20,733 nt of DNA, taken from assembly GCA_937880075.1 (NCBI GenBank), contig CALFLM010000096.1, positions 1 through 20,733 on the forward strand, in the 5' to 3' direction. The translations under genes were made by a program, and so were the position numbers. This DNA is from an uncultured Romboutsia sp. (GTDB lineage: Bacteria; Bacillota; Clostridia; Peptostreptococcales; Peptostreptococcaceae). A model generated the notes under the pieces. It was not told the origin of the DNA. It ran no database searches and saw only the letters and a program-made list of their open reading frames with translations. Shown piece after piece: positions 7,124 to 16,800 of this stretch; position 1 is the stretch's first letter; the number at the start of each line of letters is the position of its first letter.

Positions 7124-8582
7124 TCCATTCACTTGGAGTAATTCCAACTATACTTTTGAACTTTCTATAAAAATAATTTTTATTAGAATATCCAACTAAT
7201 TCCCCTATTTCACTTGCTTTTAAACTAGTGTTTGCTAATAAATCCTTTGCTTTGTTTATTCTAAAATTATTTATATAATCAGAAAAAAGTATACCCATTT
7301 CCTTTTGGAATAATTGCCCTAAGTATATAGAATTTATATTTAGGCTATCACTAATTTCCTTTAAATTTAAATCATTTTTATAATTTTGTTCTATATGATA
7401 TAAAAGTTTTATTATTACAGGGCTTATACTTTCTTGGGTATTTTCTAGCTTAATCTGCATAAATTTTATCATATTTGTAAGCTCTAATTGAATTTCATCT
7501 ATAGTATTTTTATTTATAGCATTCTCTAAATAGATACTTAAATTCTTCATGAGCTTTGATTCATTAATATAGTTATATACATTTAAAAATACTTCTAACG
7601 CTTTAGCTTTTATTTTTTTAGGATTTAAATCATCTTCTTTTAATTTATTAAATTTTGATTCTATATATAAAGATGCATTAGCAAAATCTTTATTTATTAA
7701 TAAAGATTTTAAGTCTTTAAAATCTATATCTATATCTATATTTTCATTATTTTTTTCTTTATATTCCTTTATCCAAGATATATTAGGATAAATTATTTTA
7801 TATTCACTTATATCTTTTGCACTTTCATAACTTGTATTTATATGTTCTAAATCTTTTATTGCTTGTCCTAAACTTATATATACAATATCATCTATTAAAT
7901 CTGTTATTTGATTTTTAATATTAGTAAGTTCTTCTATATAATCATCATTAAACTTACAATCAATTATAAATAATGCTTTAAATTTATTCTCTATGCAATA
8001 TAAATATTTTTTCATATCTGGTATTGCTTTTAGTACTTTATGTATATCTTTATCTTTATTTTTTAATTCAATTATACCCACACGATATTTTAAATTATAT
8101 TTTAATTTTTCTTTTATATAATCGATATTTTCATAATCTTTCTCAGTTATTATTTTTAGTAATACACTATTATTTACAACTTCTTTATCTTTATTTCTAT
8201 TTTCTTTTTCTTTTAATTTACTCTTTATACTTATTATACTCTTCTCTAATTCTTCTGTATCTATAGGCTTTAGTATATAATTTTGTGCCCCTATACCAAT
8301 AGCTTTTTTAGCATATTCAAATTCTTGAAACGCACTAAGTACTATAAAATTAGTTTGATAATTTAACTTTGTTAAATTTTCTATAAGCTCAAGACCAGTC
8401 ATATTAGGCATCATTATATCAGTTATAACTAAATCTATATCCATAGATAAAATTTCTTTTAAACCATATTCTCCATTGTCAGCATAACCTACTATTTCAA
8501 ATCCATACGCTTTCCAATCTACTATATATTTAAGCCCTTCTAATATAAATGGTTCATCATCTAATAAATATACTTTATACAT
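7107..8582 (-). CDS. AraC-type response regulator (YesN family)
   Basis: 491 residues. The N-terminal receiver domain (1 to about 120) has acidic residues DDE at 8-10, phospho-acceptor Asp55 in ITDIMMPN, the Ser83-Ala pair and Lys105 in LKPID. A long Lys/Ile/Asn-rich linker follows. The C-terminal AraC DNA-binding domain (about 390-491) carries two HTH units, ending in VGYSNKNYFYRKFKSIVGITPSEWRK. ATG 8582 overlaps the kinase stop codon (the genes share 8 nt), with GGGGAAGAGG ahead of it; an in-frame TTG at 8600 lies before that ribosome site and is rejected. It is translationally coupled to the kinase and probably activates the adjacent transporter operon, as YesN-type regulators often do. 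Confidence 0.93.
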   Translation of the reverse strand: MYKVYLLDDEPFILEGLKYIVDWKAYGFEIVGYADNGEYGLKEILSMDIDLVITDIMMPNMTGLELIENLTKLNYQTNFIVLSAFQEFEYAKKAIGIGAQNYILKPIDTEELEKSIISIKSKLKEKENRNKDKEVVNNSVLLKIITEKDYENIDYIKEKLKYNLKYRVGIIELKNKDKDIHKVLKAIPDMKKYLYCIENKFKALFIIDCKFNDDYIEELTNIKNQITDLIDDIVYISLGQAIKDLEHINTSYESAKDISEYKIIYPNISWIKEYKEKNNENIDIDIDFKDLKSLLINKDFANASLYIESKFNKLKEDDLNPKKIKAKALEVFLNVYNYINESKLMKNLSIYLENAINKNTIDEIQLELTNMIKFMQIKLENTQESISPVIIKLLYHIEQNYKNDLNLKEISDSLNINSIYLGQLFQKEMGILFSDYINNFRINKAKDLLANTSLKASEIGELVGYSNKNYFYRKFKSIVGITPSEWRKLNL

Positions 8583-10290
8583 TGTCAACCTCTTCCCCAA
8601 AAACTGGCACTTTTATACTTACAGTAGTTCCTTCATTTATCCTACTATTTATATAAATACCATATTGTTCTCCAAAATTTAGTTTCAATCTATTATTTAT
8701 ATTCATAAGTCCAATTGAATTTGGCTTTTGGATATTCTTTTCTAACCCTTCTTTGATTTTAATTATAGCCTCTTCACTTATTCCATTACCATTATCTTCT
8801 ATATTAATTTCTATTCCTTCATCTATTTCCTTTATAGTAATTTTTATATAATTATCATAAGAACCTTTTCGTATCCCATGATTTATAGCATTTTCTAATA
8901 TTGGTTGAATTGTAAACTTAGGTATCATATAATCTAAATATTTATCATCAACGTGAATTGAATAATCTAACATCCCCTTATATCTTGTAGAACATAAACT
9001 CAAATACATATTGCTATGCTTTATTTCATCTCTTATTCTAACTAGACTTCCATTATTATAAGTAGAATATCTAAACATGCTAGCTAAATTATATATCATT
9101 TGTGCTACTTCTTTATTTTTGCTAGATAATGCACTCATTCTTATAACCTCTAAAGTATTATATAAAAAGTGTGGTTTGATTTGTGATTGAAGTGCCTTTA
9201 TTTCAGCTTGTTTTTGTTTAACCTCTGCCACATAATTTTTATTTATATTATATTGTAGACTTTCACTCATTTCATCAATACTTATCGCTATCATATCTAG
9301 TTCATCAACTTCTTGTTTTATATTAAATCTTGTATCTAGTTTTCCTTGCTTTAACTTTTCGATATTTTTAATCATATTTCTCAACTTAGTAGAATACTGA
9401 TTTATTGCAAAATATGTTACTATTAAAATCATAACTATAAAACCTAAAGATATATAAGTTATTCTAGATTTTATTTTATAAACACCTAGTTTTTCTTGAG
9501 TTATTATAGTCGCATACTTATAACTAGTTTGTACATCTTTCTTAATCATAACCATAGGAAATTTATCTACAGTATTCTTGTCTAAGTGTAGTTTTATATA
9601 ATCTAATTCTGATTTTAATATACTTTTATCAGAATTAAATATTACGCTATCATTCTCATCAAATATCATTAAATTTCCTTTAAAATTTGAGTTTTTAACT
9701 ATATTATTCAGACTATTTAAATCAAAATATATATCTATATACGCTATTGTATACATAGAGTCTATACTTTTTATTGGTTTAGTTATCTTTCTAATATATT
9801 TATGAGTATCTTTTTCAATCTTCAAATCATACCACTTATTATGATTTAAAACTATCTCACTTATATATTCTTTATCTTTATTATTTATGCATACTGCTAA
9901 TGCACCAGCTCTATCTGATAAAATTGTATCTATTAAATAGTTTAAATCTATTTGTTTCACATTTGATGATGAAAATTTATCTAGTTTATAGCTTAGATAT
10001 TCTTCATATGTATTTTCAACAAGTACTTTAACCTCTTCTATCACTTTAGGCTGTGTATTTATGCCATTAGCAATGGAACTTGCTATACTATCTTGCTCTT
10101 CAAACCTTTTTTCTATATTAAAAATAACTTCTGAATAAACATCTAATTCATTTTGTAGTTCATTATCTATATGATAATTTATAAATATATTAGTTAATAA
10201 AAATATAGATATAATCGTTATTAAAGAATATATAAGTAACATCTTATTAAAAATTTTATTCCTTATATATTTTTTATATAAAGCAATCAA
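8575..10290 (-). CDS. Sensor histidine kinase (YesM / LytS-like, His_kinase family)
   Basis: 571 residues. The order is: cytoplasmic start, membrane helix (about 17-38), an extracellular sensing region of about 235 residues, a second helix (about 276-297), HAMP (about 298-350), a His_kinase block with phospho-acceptor His374 in QIKPHFLYNTLE, and an ATPase domain with N box QPILENAINHG (462-472), EDNGNGI (498-504) and SIGLMNINNRL (525-535). This is the YesM architecture that senses extracellular sugars or the loaded binding protein. The start is TTG at 10290, preceded by AGGGGTG at 7 nt; the next in-frame Met (residue 17) would cut into the first helix and has no clear ribosome site. It lies 19 nt after the YesL-like gene and overlaps the response regulator by 8 nt. 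Confidence 0.92.
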   Translation of the reverse strand: MIALYKKYIRNKIFNKMLLIYSLITIISIFLLTNIFINYHIDNELQNELDVYSEVIFNIEKRFEEQDSIASSIANGINTQPKVIEEVKVLVENTYEEYLSYKLDKFSSSNVKQIDLNYLIDTILSDRAGALAVCINNKDKEYISEIVLNHNKWYDLKIEKDTHKYIRKITKPIKSIDSMYTIAYIDIYFDLNSLNNIVKNSNFKGNLMIFDENDSVIFNSDKSILKSELDYIKLHLDKNTVDKFPMVMIKKDVQTSYKYATIITQEKLGVYKIKSRITYISLGFIVMILIVTYFAINQYSTKLRNMIKNIEKLKQGKLDTRFNIKQEVDELDMIAISIDEMSESLQYNINKNYVAEVKQKQAEIKALQSQIKPHFLYNTLEVIRMSALSSKNKEVAQMIYNLASMFRYSTYNNGSLVRIRDEIKHSNMYLSLCSTRYKGMLDYSIHVDDKYLDYMIPKFTIQPILENAINHGIRKGSYDNYIKITIKEIDEGIEINIEDNGNGISEEAIIKIKEGLEKNIQKPNSIGLMNINNRLKLNFGEQYGIYINSRINEGTTVSIKVPVFGEEVDNV

Positions 10291-10309
10291 TTTGTAACAC
10301 CCCTAATAA

Positions 10310-10918
10310 TTACATACTTCTTTGAATTTGCTTAAACCTCTTATTGGATACATGCATTATTAAATATCCAGGTATAACCATAAAGAAAAATAATATTAAT
10401 CCTAGATTGCCTTTTACTATATAAAATAATATATATATACCGATTAATATTAATAAAGTTTGAAATGGGCTTGATACTGCTATTATAAATGAATTTTTTA
10501 TATACTCTTTGTTACTTTGCTCAAAGTGTACATACAATGGAAAAAAGAACATGAAAGATATACTTACAAAGAAAAGTACTGTAGTAACTATAATGTATAA
10601 TACTGTAGAATAAAAAGCATCCATTTTATATAAAATAGTTAAATCAAAAGCTAAAAATGCAAATAATACAAAAAATACAAATCCACACTTATTAGAATTT
10701 ACAAATTCTTTTTTATAAATATTTTTAAATGTTTTAAACATAGGCATATCAAAATTACCCTCAACCCATTTTCTCAGTATGTAAAATGTTGCTACTGTAG
10801 AAGGCATTATCCCTAATACTACTCCACCTGCTACTATAAATATTACCCATAAAAAATTTAAAATCATAAACCTCCAAATCCACTCACAAAAATTTAATAA
10901 AGTATCTCCAAATTTCAT
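10310..10918 (-). CDS. YesL-like membrane protein (DUF624)
   Basis: 202 residues, strongly hydrophobic, with about five membrane segments (roughly 16-40, 80-100, 103-128, 138-162 and 165-188) and short basic loops. The N-terminal layout (FCEWIWRFMILNFLWV, then GIMPSTVATFYILRKWVEG near 36-54) is characteristic of DUF624/YesL. The family is found beside YesM/YesN two-component systems and CUT1 transporters, but its biochemical role is not established. Here it is the first gene of yesL-yesM-yesN order, 19 nt ahead of the kinase. AGGGGGC precedes ATG 10918. It might modulate the sensor or the transporter; that is speculation. Confidence 0.88.
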   Translation of the reverse strand: MKFGDTLLNFCEWIWRFMILNFLWVIFIVAGGVVLGIMPSTVATFYILRKWVEGNFDMPMFKTFKNIYKKEFVNSNKCGFVFFVLFAFLAFDLTILYKMDAFYSTVLYIIVTTVLFFVSISFMFFFPLYVHFEQSNKEYIKNSFIIAVSSPFQTLLILIGIYILFYIVKGNLGLILFFFMVIPGYLIMHVSNKRFKQIQRSM

Positions 10919-10934
10919 TTTATGCCCCCTACAT

Positions 10935-10963
10935 ATTATATTTACAAAAAAAGGGGCTGTCGC
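10935..10963 (-). promoter_or_regulatory. Weak candidate promoter for the yesLMN-like genes inside the palindrome's arm
   Basis: On the minus strand GCGACA (10958-10963, inside the element's terminal repeat) is 17 bp from TATAAT (10935-10940). The -10 is perfect and the -35 has 4 of 6 matches. Against it: the expected transcript start would fall within the ribosome site AGGGGGC (10924-10930), leaving almost no leader. I found no better promoter in the gap. Confidence 0.22.
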
Positions 10964-11056
10964 ATTAAGAGTAAATAATACAATATATAGTTATGCATAA
11001 TTTGAATTAGCACAACATATTGTATATAATTTTTTTAGTGCGACAGACCCTTTTTT
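10946..11056. repeat. About 110-bp near-palindromic element (MITE-like) doubling as terminator
   Basis: The ends are inverted copies: AAAAAAGGGGCTGTCGCA (10947-10964) against the complement of 11039-11056, 17 of 18 matching. Inner parts also pair imperfectly (ATACAATAT-like sequence in both arms), so nearly the whole element folds back. It starts directly after the second GH38 gene's stop codon. On the minus strand the hairpin ends CCCC followed by seven T, a good terminator. The length, terminal repeats and fold-back resemble a MITE or IS remnant. I see no clear target-site duplication, so mobility is unproven. Confidence 0.75.
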
Positions 11057-13753
11057 CTATCCTATTGATATAGTCAATATTTCTGACTTTCTTAAATTAA
11101 CTTTGTTCTCCATTACTCTTTTAATTTTTTCTTCTAGTATATTTGATGTATATATTTCTTTACCAAAGTCACATTTAGTTATGTCCAAGCTTGTATCTTT
11201 ATCTGATACATTATAAGCTCTAAATATTGTATTAAAATCATTCCCTATTTTAAGTGTTGACCATATTATACCATATCCATCGAAACTTATCAAACCGTTT
11301 TCATAGTTTATTTTTCCATTTTTTATATCAACTTGTTTAGTAACAACTGGAATTTGATACATATGAGCTTCTTTTATAGAATTATACATATTCTTACCAT
11401 GAGGTATTATTTTCAACTCTGCTTCATGATATCCTATACACTCCGCATCCGGTGTTTCAAATACTCCCCAATCTCCTAACTCTCTAACGCATCTTAAAAG
11501 TGTTACTGCTATAGTGTTTCTTCCATCATTTAATAATTCGTATTCATTTAATCCTTTGTTTACCACTGTAATTCCGTAATCTTTATTATGAACATTTACA
11601 AAGGCTTGTTGATGTTGACAGTTACTTGGATTTTCCCAAGCCACATCAACTACATTATTTCTTTTCGCTAATTCAAATATAGAATCTGCATAGTGTACAT
11701 CACTTTCTATATCTGTAGCAAATAACATTCTCATTCTATGATCATTAGCTACATTATTAAATGATGACTTTATTTTTAGCCCTTTATCATTTTTTTCTAA
11801 AGTTAAAGTAGTTTTTATTTCTAGTTCTACAGTTTCATCTACTCTTTGAGATTTTCTATATTTAAATTCTAGTACTTCCCCTATCTCTTCTAGCAATAAC
11901 TCATTTGCACTCTTTGGTATGTTTAATTTATGAGTTATTTCTATTACCCCTTTGTATGGTAAATTTTCTTTTACTTTTATATCTGCTTTTATATCTTTAG
12001 TAGTTATAGGTGTTTCTCCCACTGGCTTCATATATATATATTCATTACCTATATCTCCACTATTTTCGTATATACATAAATCCTTAAACACTTTATTGGT
12101 ATTTTTATCTAATACTTCTACTGAACCATTTTCTTTTATCTCTACTCTTAGATTTTCATTTTCTAATACATTGTCAGCAATTACTATATCATTAGTTTCT
12201 ATTTCACCATCATTGTCTACAACTAATGCATATGTATCCCATCCAAATGGTTTTATATTCTTAGTTAAAAGCTCAACTTTAACATATCTTGCATAATATG
12301 GCTGTCTGAACTTATCTTCTGGTAAATCATATCCAAATCTTATTCCCATATCAACTATGTTAGCATCTATTTTATTTCCATTTATATCTACTACCTTAAA
12401 CTTAGGAAGTTCTATCTTTTTAATTTCTTTTGCTATAAGATTTGGATGACCTTCTTTAAAATATTTTCTACATATATCCATTTCAATTGTTGTTACAGAT
12501 GCTCTATTGTATCCACTTGTATTTACAACTATAAAAGGATACGTATTATCTCCTAATTTAGAAAATACTTCCGTGTTTATGTTAGCTTTTATATATTCTA
12601 AACTTTCATTTATTATAAACTTTGCTACATCCTTAGCTTTATCAAATCTAGCTACCATTTCTTTATGTACTTCATCTACGCTACATCCACATATACTATC
12701 ATGAGGATGATTTTTCATTAATGATTTCCACCCATATTCAAATAAGTGATGTGGATATTTATATCCATAATGACTAGCCATAGTAGCTATTGGTTCAGCT
12801 ACTTTTTCAAATAAAGTTTGACATAGATTATTCCATTTTTTTAAATAAACCCTAGCTGATGCAGTATTTACTAACGTATACCATCCATCTGTTTGTTGAC
12901 TTCTTAATTCACCTTTTATAACTTGTAAGTCTTTAGGCATATTTTCTTTTAAGTCTTTTATGTAATCTTCAAAATTAGAATGTACAAATTCTATATCACT
13001 GTATAAATTATTTGCAAGGTTTATAGCTTGTGATAAGTCAGTTTGTATTGGTTGGTGGTCACATCCATTCATAAATAATAAGTGATTACAAGATGCAAAT
13101 TTTGAGGCATCTTCTATTCTTTTTTCCCAATATTCTTTAGCTTCTTTTTCATCTACTGGTACTTCCATACCATTACAGTACCAATTTGCAAATAATATAC
13201 CTAGTACCTTTGAACCATCTGGACTTTCCCAATACATTTCTGAATATGGTGATTCAAACTTATCATCAGCACTTACTTCATTGTTAAATCCTGTTGGTTT
13301 TACCCCTCTACCAAATGCCGCTACATCTATTCCTGCTTGCTTTAATATTTGAGGTGCTTGCCCTATATTCCCAAAAGAATCTGGGAAATATCCTACCTTA
13401 CAAGGCTCTACTCCATATTTTTTAGAATCTGTATGCCCATATTGTAAGTTTCTAACATTGGCTTCACTACTTGTTAAAAACTCATCTTGAAGTACATACC
13501 AAGGCCCTATATTTAATCTTCCTTCTTTTATAAATTTCTCTAATAGAGCTTTTCTATCTGGCCTAACTTCTAAATAATCTTCAAGAAGTACTGTTTGACC
13601 ATCTAGATGATAATATTTAAAGTTAGGATCTTTCTCAAATGTATCTAATAATGTATCCATTGTTTTTATTAACATCATATGATGTATTTCATATGGTAAA
13701 TACCACTCTCTGTCCCAATGTGTATGAGATATTATATGTGCTATTTTTTTCAT
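11057..13753 (-). CDS. GH38 alpha-mannosidase, streptococcal/MngB-like subfamily
   Basis: 898 residues, cytosolic, no signal peptide. The GH38 catalytic domain starts at residue 1: HTHWDREW (10-17) provides zinc ligands His12 and Asp14. The nucleophile is Asp125 in YFPDSFGNIGQ, and a third zinc ligand is probably His351 in NHPHDSICGCS (348-358). The N-terminal HLDGQTVLLEDYLEVRP and SSEANVRN blocks match, from memory, the streptococcal GH38 alpha-mannosidases that act on alpha-1,3-mannose of N-glycans. The central and C-terminal beta domains follow. The enzyme retains configuration and needs a divalent metal, usually zinc. It lies 99 nt after the other GH38 gene, across a hairpin, with AGGGGA before ATG 13753. 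The linkage preference is inferred from family. Confidence 0.94.
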   Translation of the reverse strand: MKKIAHIISHTHWDREWYLPYEIHHMMLIKTMDTLLDTFEKDPNFKYYHLDGQTVLLEDYLEVRPDRKALLEKFIKEGRLNIGPWYVLQDEFLTSSEANVRNLQYGHTDSKKYGVEPCKVGYFPDSFGNIGQAPQILKQAGIDVAAFGRGVKPTGFNNEVSADDKFESPYSEMYWESPDGSKVLGILFANWYCNGMEVPVDEKEAKEYWEKRIEDASKFASCNHLLFMNGCDHQPIQTDLSQAINLANNLYSDIEFVHSNFEDYIKDLKENMPKDLQVIKGELRSQQTDGWYTLVNTASARVYLKKWNNLCQTLFEKVAEPIATMASHYGYKYPHHLFEYGWKSLMKNHPHDSICGCSVDEVHKEMVARFDKAKDVAKFIINESLEYIKANINTEVFSKLGDNTYPFIVVNTSGYNRASVTTIEMDICRKYFKEGHPNLIAKEIKKIELPKFKVVDINGNKIDANIVDMGIRFGYDLPEDKFRQPYYARYVKVELLTKNIKPFGWDTYALVVDNDGEIETNDIVIADNVLENENLRVEIKENGSVEVLDKNTNKVFKDLCIYENSGDIGNEYIYMKPVGETPITTKDIKADIKVKENLPYKGVIEITHKLNIPKSANELLLEEIGEVLEFKYRKSQRVDETVELEIKTTLTLEKNDKGLKIKSSFNNVANDHRMRMLFATDIESDVHYADSIFELAKRNNVVDVAWENPSNCQHQQAFVNVHNKDYGITVVNKGLNEYELLNDGRNTIAVTLLRCVRELGDWGVFETPDAECIGYHEAELKIIPHGKNMYNSIKEAHMYQIPVVTKQVDIKNGKINYENGLISFDGYGIIWSTLKIGNDFNTIFRAYNVSDKDTSLDITKCDFGKEIYTSNILEEKIKRVMENKVNLRKSEILTISIG

Positions 13754-13782
13754 AAAAATTCCCCTAATCCTCTATTATTGAT

Positions 13783-13812
13783 AAAGGTAACTAAGTTTTA
13801 TTAGTTACCTTT
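13783..13812 (-). terminator. Intercistronic hairpin between the two GH38 genes
   Basis: A 12-bp perfect stem AAAGGTAACTAA (13783-13794) with 13801-13812 and a 6-nt loop. On the minus strand it is followed by ATCAATAATAG, not a real T run, so full termination is unlikely. It begins with the same AAAGGTA as the hairpin at 3421-3457. Confidence 0.5.
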
Positions 13813-13852
13813 AAAGTTATAAGCTTAAAATTTAAATTTATTAAAGTTCTAC

Positions 13853-16800
13853 TTATTTCATCTTAACCATTAATGTTTTTATTTCATATGGATTTAAAAT
13901 TACATTTATTTCATTTTCATTCCTTAACTCTTCCATAGGTTTTTCCATTAAATTTGTTTCCATCCATCCTTCTATAGTGTAATCACTATTTATCTTAACT
14001 TCAGCTCTACTTCCTGCATATTCATGGAAACGAAGTACAACCATATCTTCATCTTCTGCTTTTTTAATTGCATCAACTAATACATAAGCATCATTGAAAT
14101 TAAACATTTTAGTAGGTATATTTTCTAATAATTTACCATTTATAGCTCTTAATGGTTGATTTAAGCTATATGCCGCTTTTACAGTGTCTGCTTCTATAAA
14201 ATCACCTTTATGTGGAAGCAATGAGTATGTAAAATTTTGATCTCCTTGATCTTGTACTGGGTCTGGATGTGTAGCTGATTTTAATAATGTAAGTCTTATT
14301 ACATTATCTTTTATATCATGACCATACTTACAGTTATTTAATAAACTCACTCCATAATCTCTTTGAGATAAGTCTACCCATTGTTGAGCAACACTTTCAA
14401 ATTTAGCCATTTCCCAAGATGTATTCCAGTTAGTAGGTCTCTTTACATTACCAAACTGAACATCATAAGTTGCTACTGTACTTCTTATATCAACTGGGAA
14501 TGCAACCTTTAATAATTGTTTTTGTTCTCTCCAGTCAACATTAGTTACAAAGTCTATTCTTCTATCATTTTTGTAAACTACCATGTCTTGGTTTATAGTT
14601 GTATTCATATATTTATAGTTAAATCTAACTACGGCTTTTAAGTTACCATTTTCAACTACTTCTACACTTTGTAAATCAGTAACTTCTCTCATTTTTTCTT
14701 GATAGAATATATCTATATCCCAAGCTTCATGTGCCATTGGCTTATCTTCAAACATTTGAAGTACATTACCTCTTTGATGTTTAGCTAATACTTCTCTGTT
14801 ATTTTCTTTATCAAATATAGAAGTTAATTGACCAAAATTGTTCCATCTTAAATTATAGTATGGAGTATTTATTCCATTTTCTACAACTTCAAATTCTTCT
14901 TCACAGTTTTTAACTTCTTCTACCTTTAAAGCTATAGTTTTAAATCCTAATCCATCTATATTTTTAACTTCTACTATATATTTGTTATTTTCTCTTTGAG
15001 CTTCTAACTCATTTCCTTCATTGTCATAGAATCTTCCTTCTAATTCACTTTCTATTTCTACAATTTCACTTCTTGACCAGTTAGCATTGTTTATAACTGT
15101 CCAAGTATTTTCATTTTCTTTAATTAAAGATGATTTAAAGTTTTCTTGTTCTTTTAAAGCTATTTCTTCTGCTTCTTTATATTCTACCTTAGTATCTTCA
15201 TAAACTTCTGTTATAGATGAACCTGGTATTATATCGTGGAATTGATGTCTAAGTATAGTCTTCCATCCTTTAGTTAAGTTAGTGCTAGGATATACTCCAA
15301 AGTCCTTATTATTTAAAGCAGCCATAGCTCCTAACCATTCTGTTTCTCTATATAAAAATTCTAATCTTCTGTTCATCATTTTAGTGTATGCTTGACTTGT
15401 ATAAGTTCCTCTGTGATACTCTAAGTATAATTCTCCGTCCCAAGTATGAACATATTCATTAGTATTTTCTACTTTTTCTCTTAAACACTTAAAATACTCT
15501 CCAGCTTTTCCTGTTTTTACATTTGGAAGACCAGGCATTTTATCTAATCTTCTTCTGTATTCTAACATTTCGCGGTTAACTCCTCCACCGCCATCACCAA
15601 ATCCGTATGATACTAAAAGGTCTTTAGTAAGGTTTTTGTCTGTATAAGCATCCCATACACCCTTTACAGTTTTTGGAGTAAGTCTTCCGTTATATGTATA
15701 AAACCATGAGCCTGGCTCACTCCAAGGCTCTGGAGTAGTTATAAAGTGAGTTAGAATTTCAGTTCCATCCATACCTCTCCAGTTAAAAGTATCATGTGGC
15801 ATTCTGTTGTATTGATTCCAACTTATTTTTGTTGTCATAAATGTATCTATTCCTGACTTTTTAAGTATTTGAGGAAGTGCCCATGAATAACCAAACACAT
15901 CTGGTAACCATAAATATTCAACATCTTTATTAAACTCTTCTTTTATAAACCTAGATCCTACTAAAATTTGTCTAACTAAAGATTCTCCTGATGGTATATT
16001 ACAGTCTGCTTCTAACCACATACCACCATCAACTTCCCAACTTCCATCTGCTACCTTTTCTTTTATAGATTTGTATAACTCTGGATAATCATTTTTTACA
16101 TACTCATATAATTGCGGTTGAGTTTGTAAGAATATATACTCTGGGTATCTTTCCATAAGTCTTAATACAGTTGAGAATGATCTTGCGCACTTTTCTCTAG
16201 TATGTTTTAATCTCCATAACCAAGCTACGTCTATATGTGTATGTCCCACACAAGTAACATTTACTATTGAGTGTTTATCTATTTTATCTATCTCATTATT
16301 CATATAATCTGATGCTTCATATGCTGATAAATAAAATTCTTCGCTACCTGGATAAGACCAATCTATTAACTTAAATGTGTCATTTAATATTTTAGTTATA
16401 TTAACTCTATCTACTGAATACTTATCAAGTTCTTGAATTGTTTCTAATATAACCATAGCATTGTAAAATAAATCATCTATTTTTTCATCTAAGCAAGCTA
16501 ATTGTGCCCTATTTATACGGTGTTCTTGTTCTCTAGGTATTCCTCCACCTTCAAGTCCCGTCCATAGTCTAAATAATAACTCTAAATCAGTTCCTGTTAA
16601 ATTTTTAGGGAAAAATACTTCCTTATGGTTACTGTCAACTCCTTGATATGGCTTATTATTTAAGTAAAATAATGATTCAAATCCTGAGTTATTACCTGCT
16701 CCAGTTTCGCCAAAATCAAATATACCTACTACACTTTTCCCTTGCCAAGAAGCTGGTACTTTAACTGTCTTTTGCATCCAAAGATATAAGTCTCTTCCCT

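Noticed and set aside
10946..11056. Riboswitch or structured ncRNA in the palindromic element
   Set aside because: The fold is a simple long hairpin without conserved bulges of a known riboswitch, and its T run fits a terminator or MITE end.
11952..12296. Plus-strand open frame of 114 codons antisense to the second GH38 gene
   Set aside because: It lies wholly inside a well-supported gene, has no ribosome site and reads as low-complexity Ser/Leu/Ile sequence typical of an antisense frame. The same applies to the shorter plus-strand frames over 222-428, 1203-1478, 1922-2163, 3910-4152, 6778-6972, 8024-8266 and 12507-12704.
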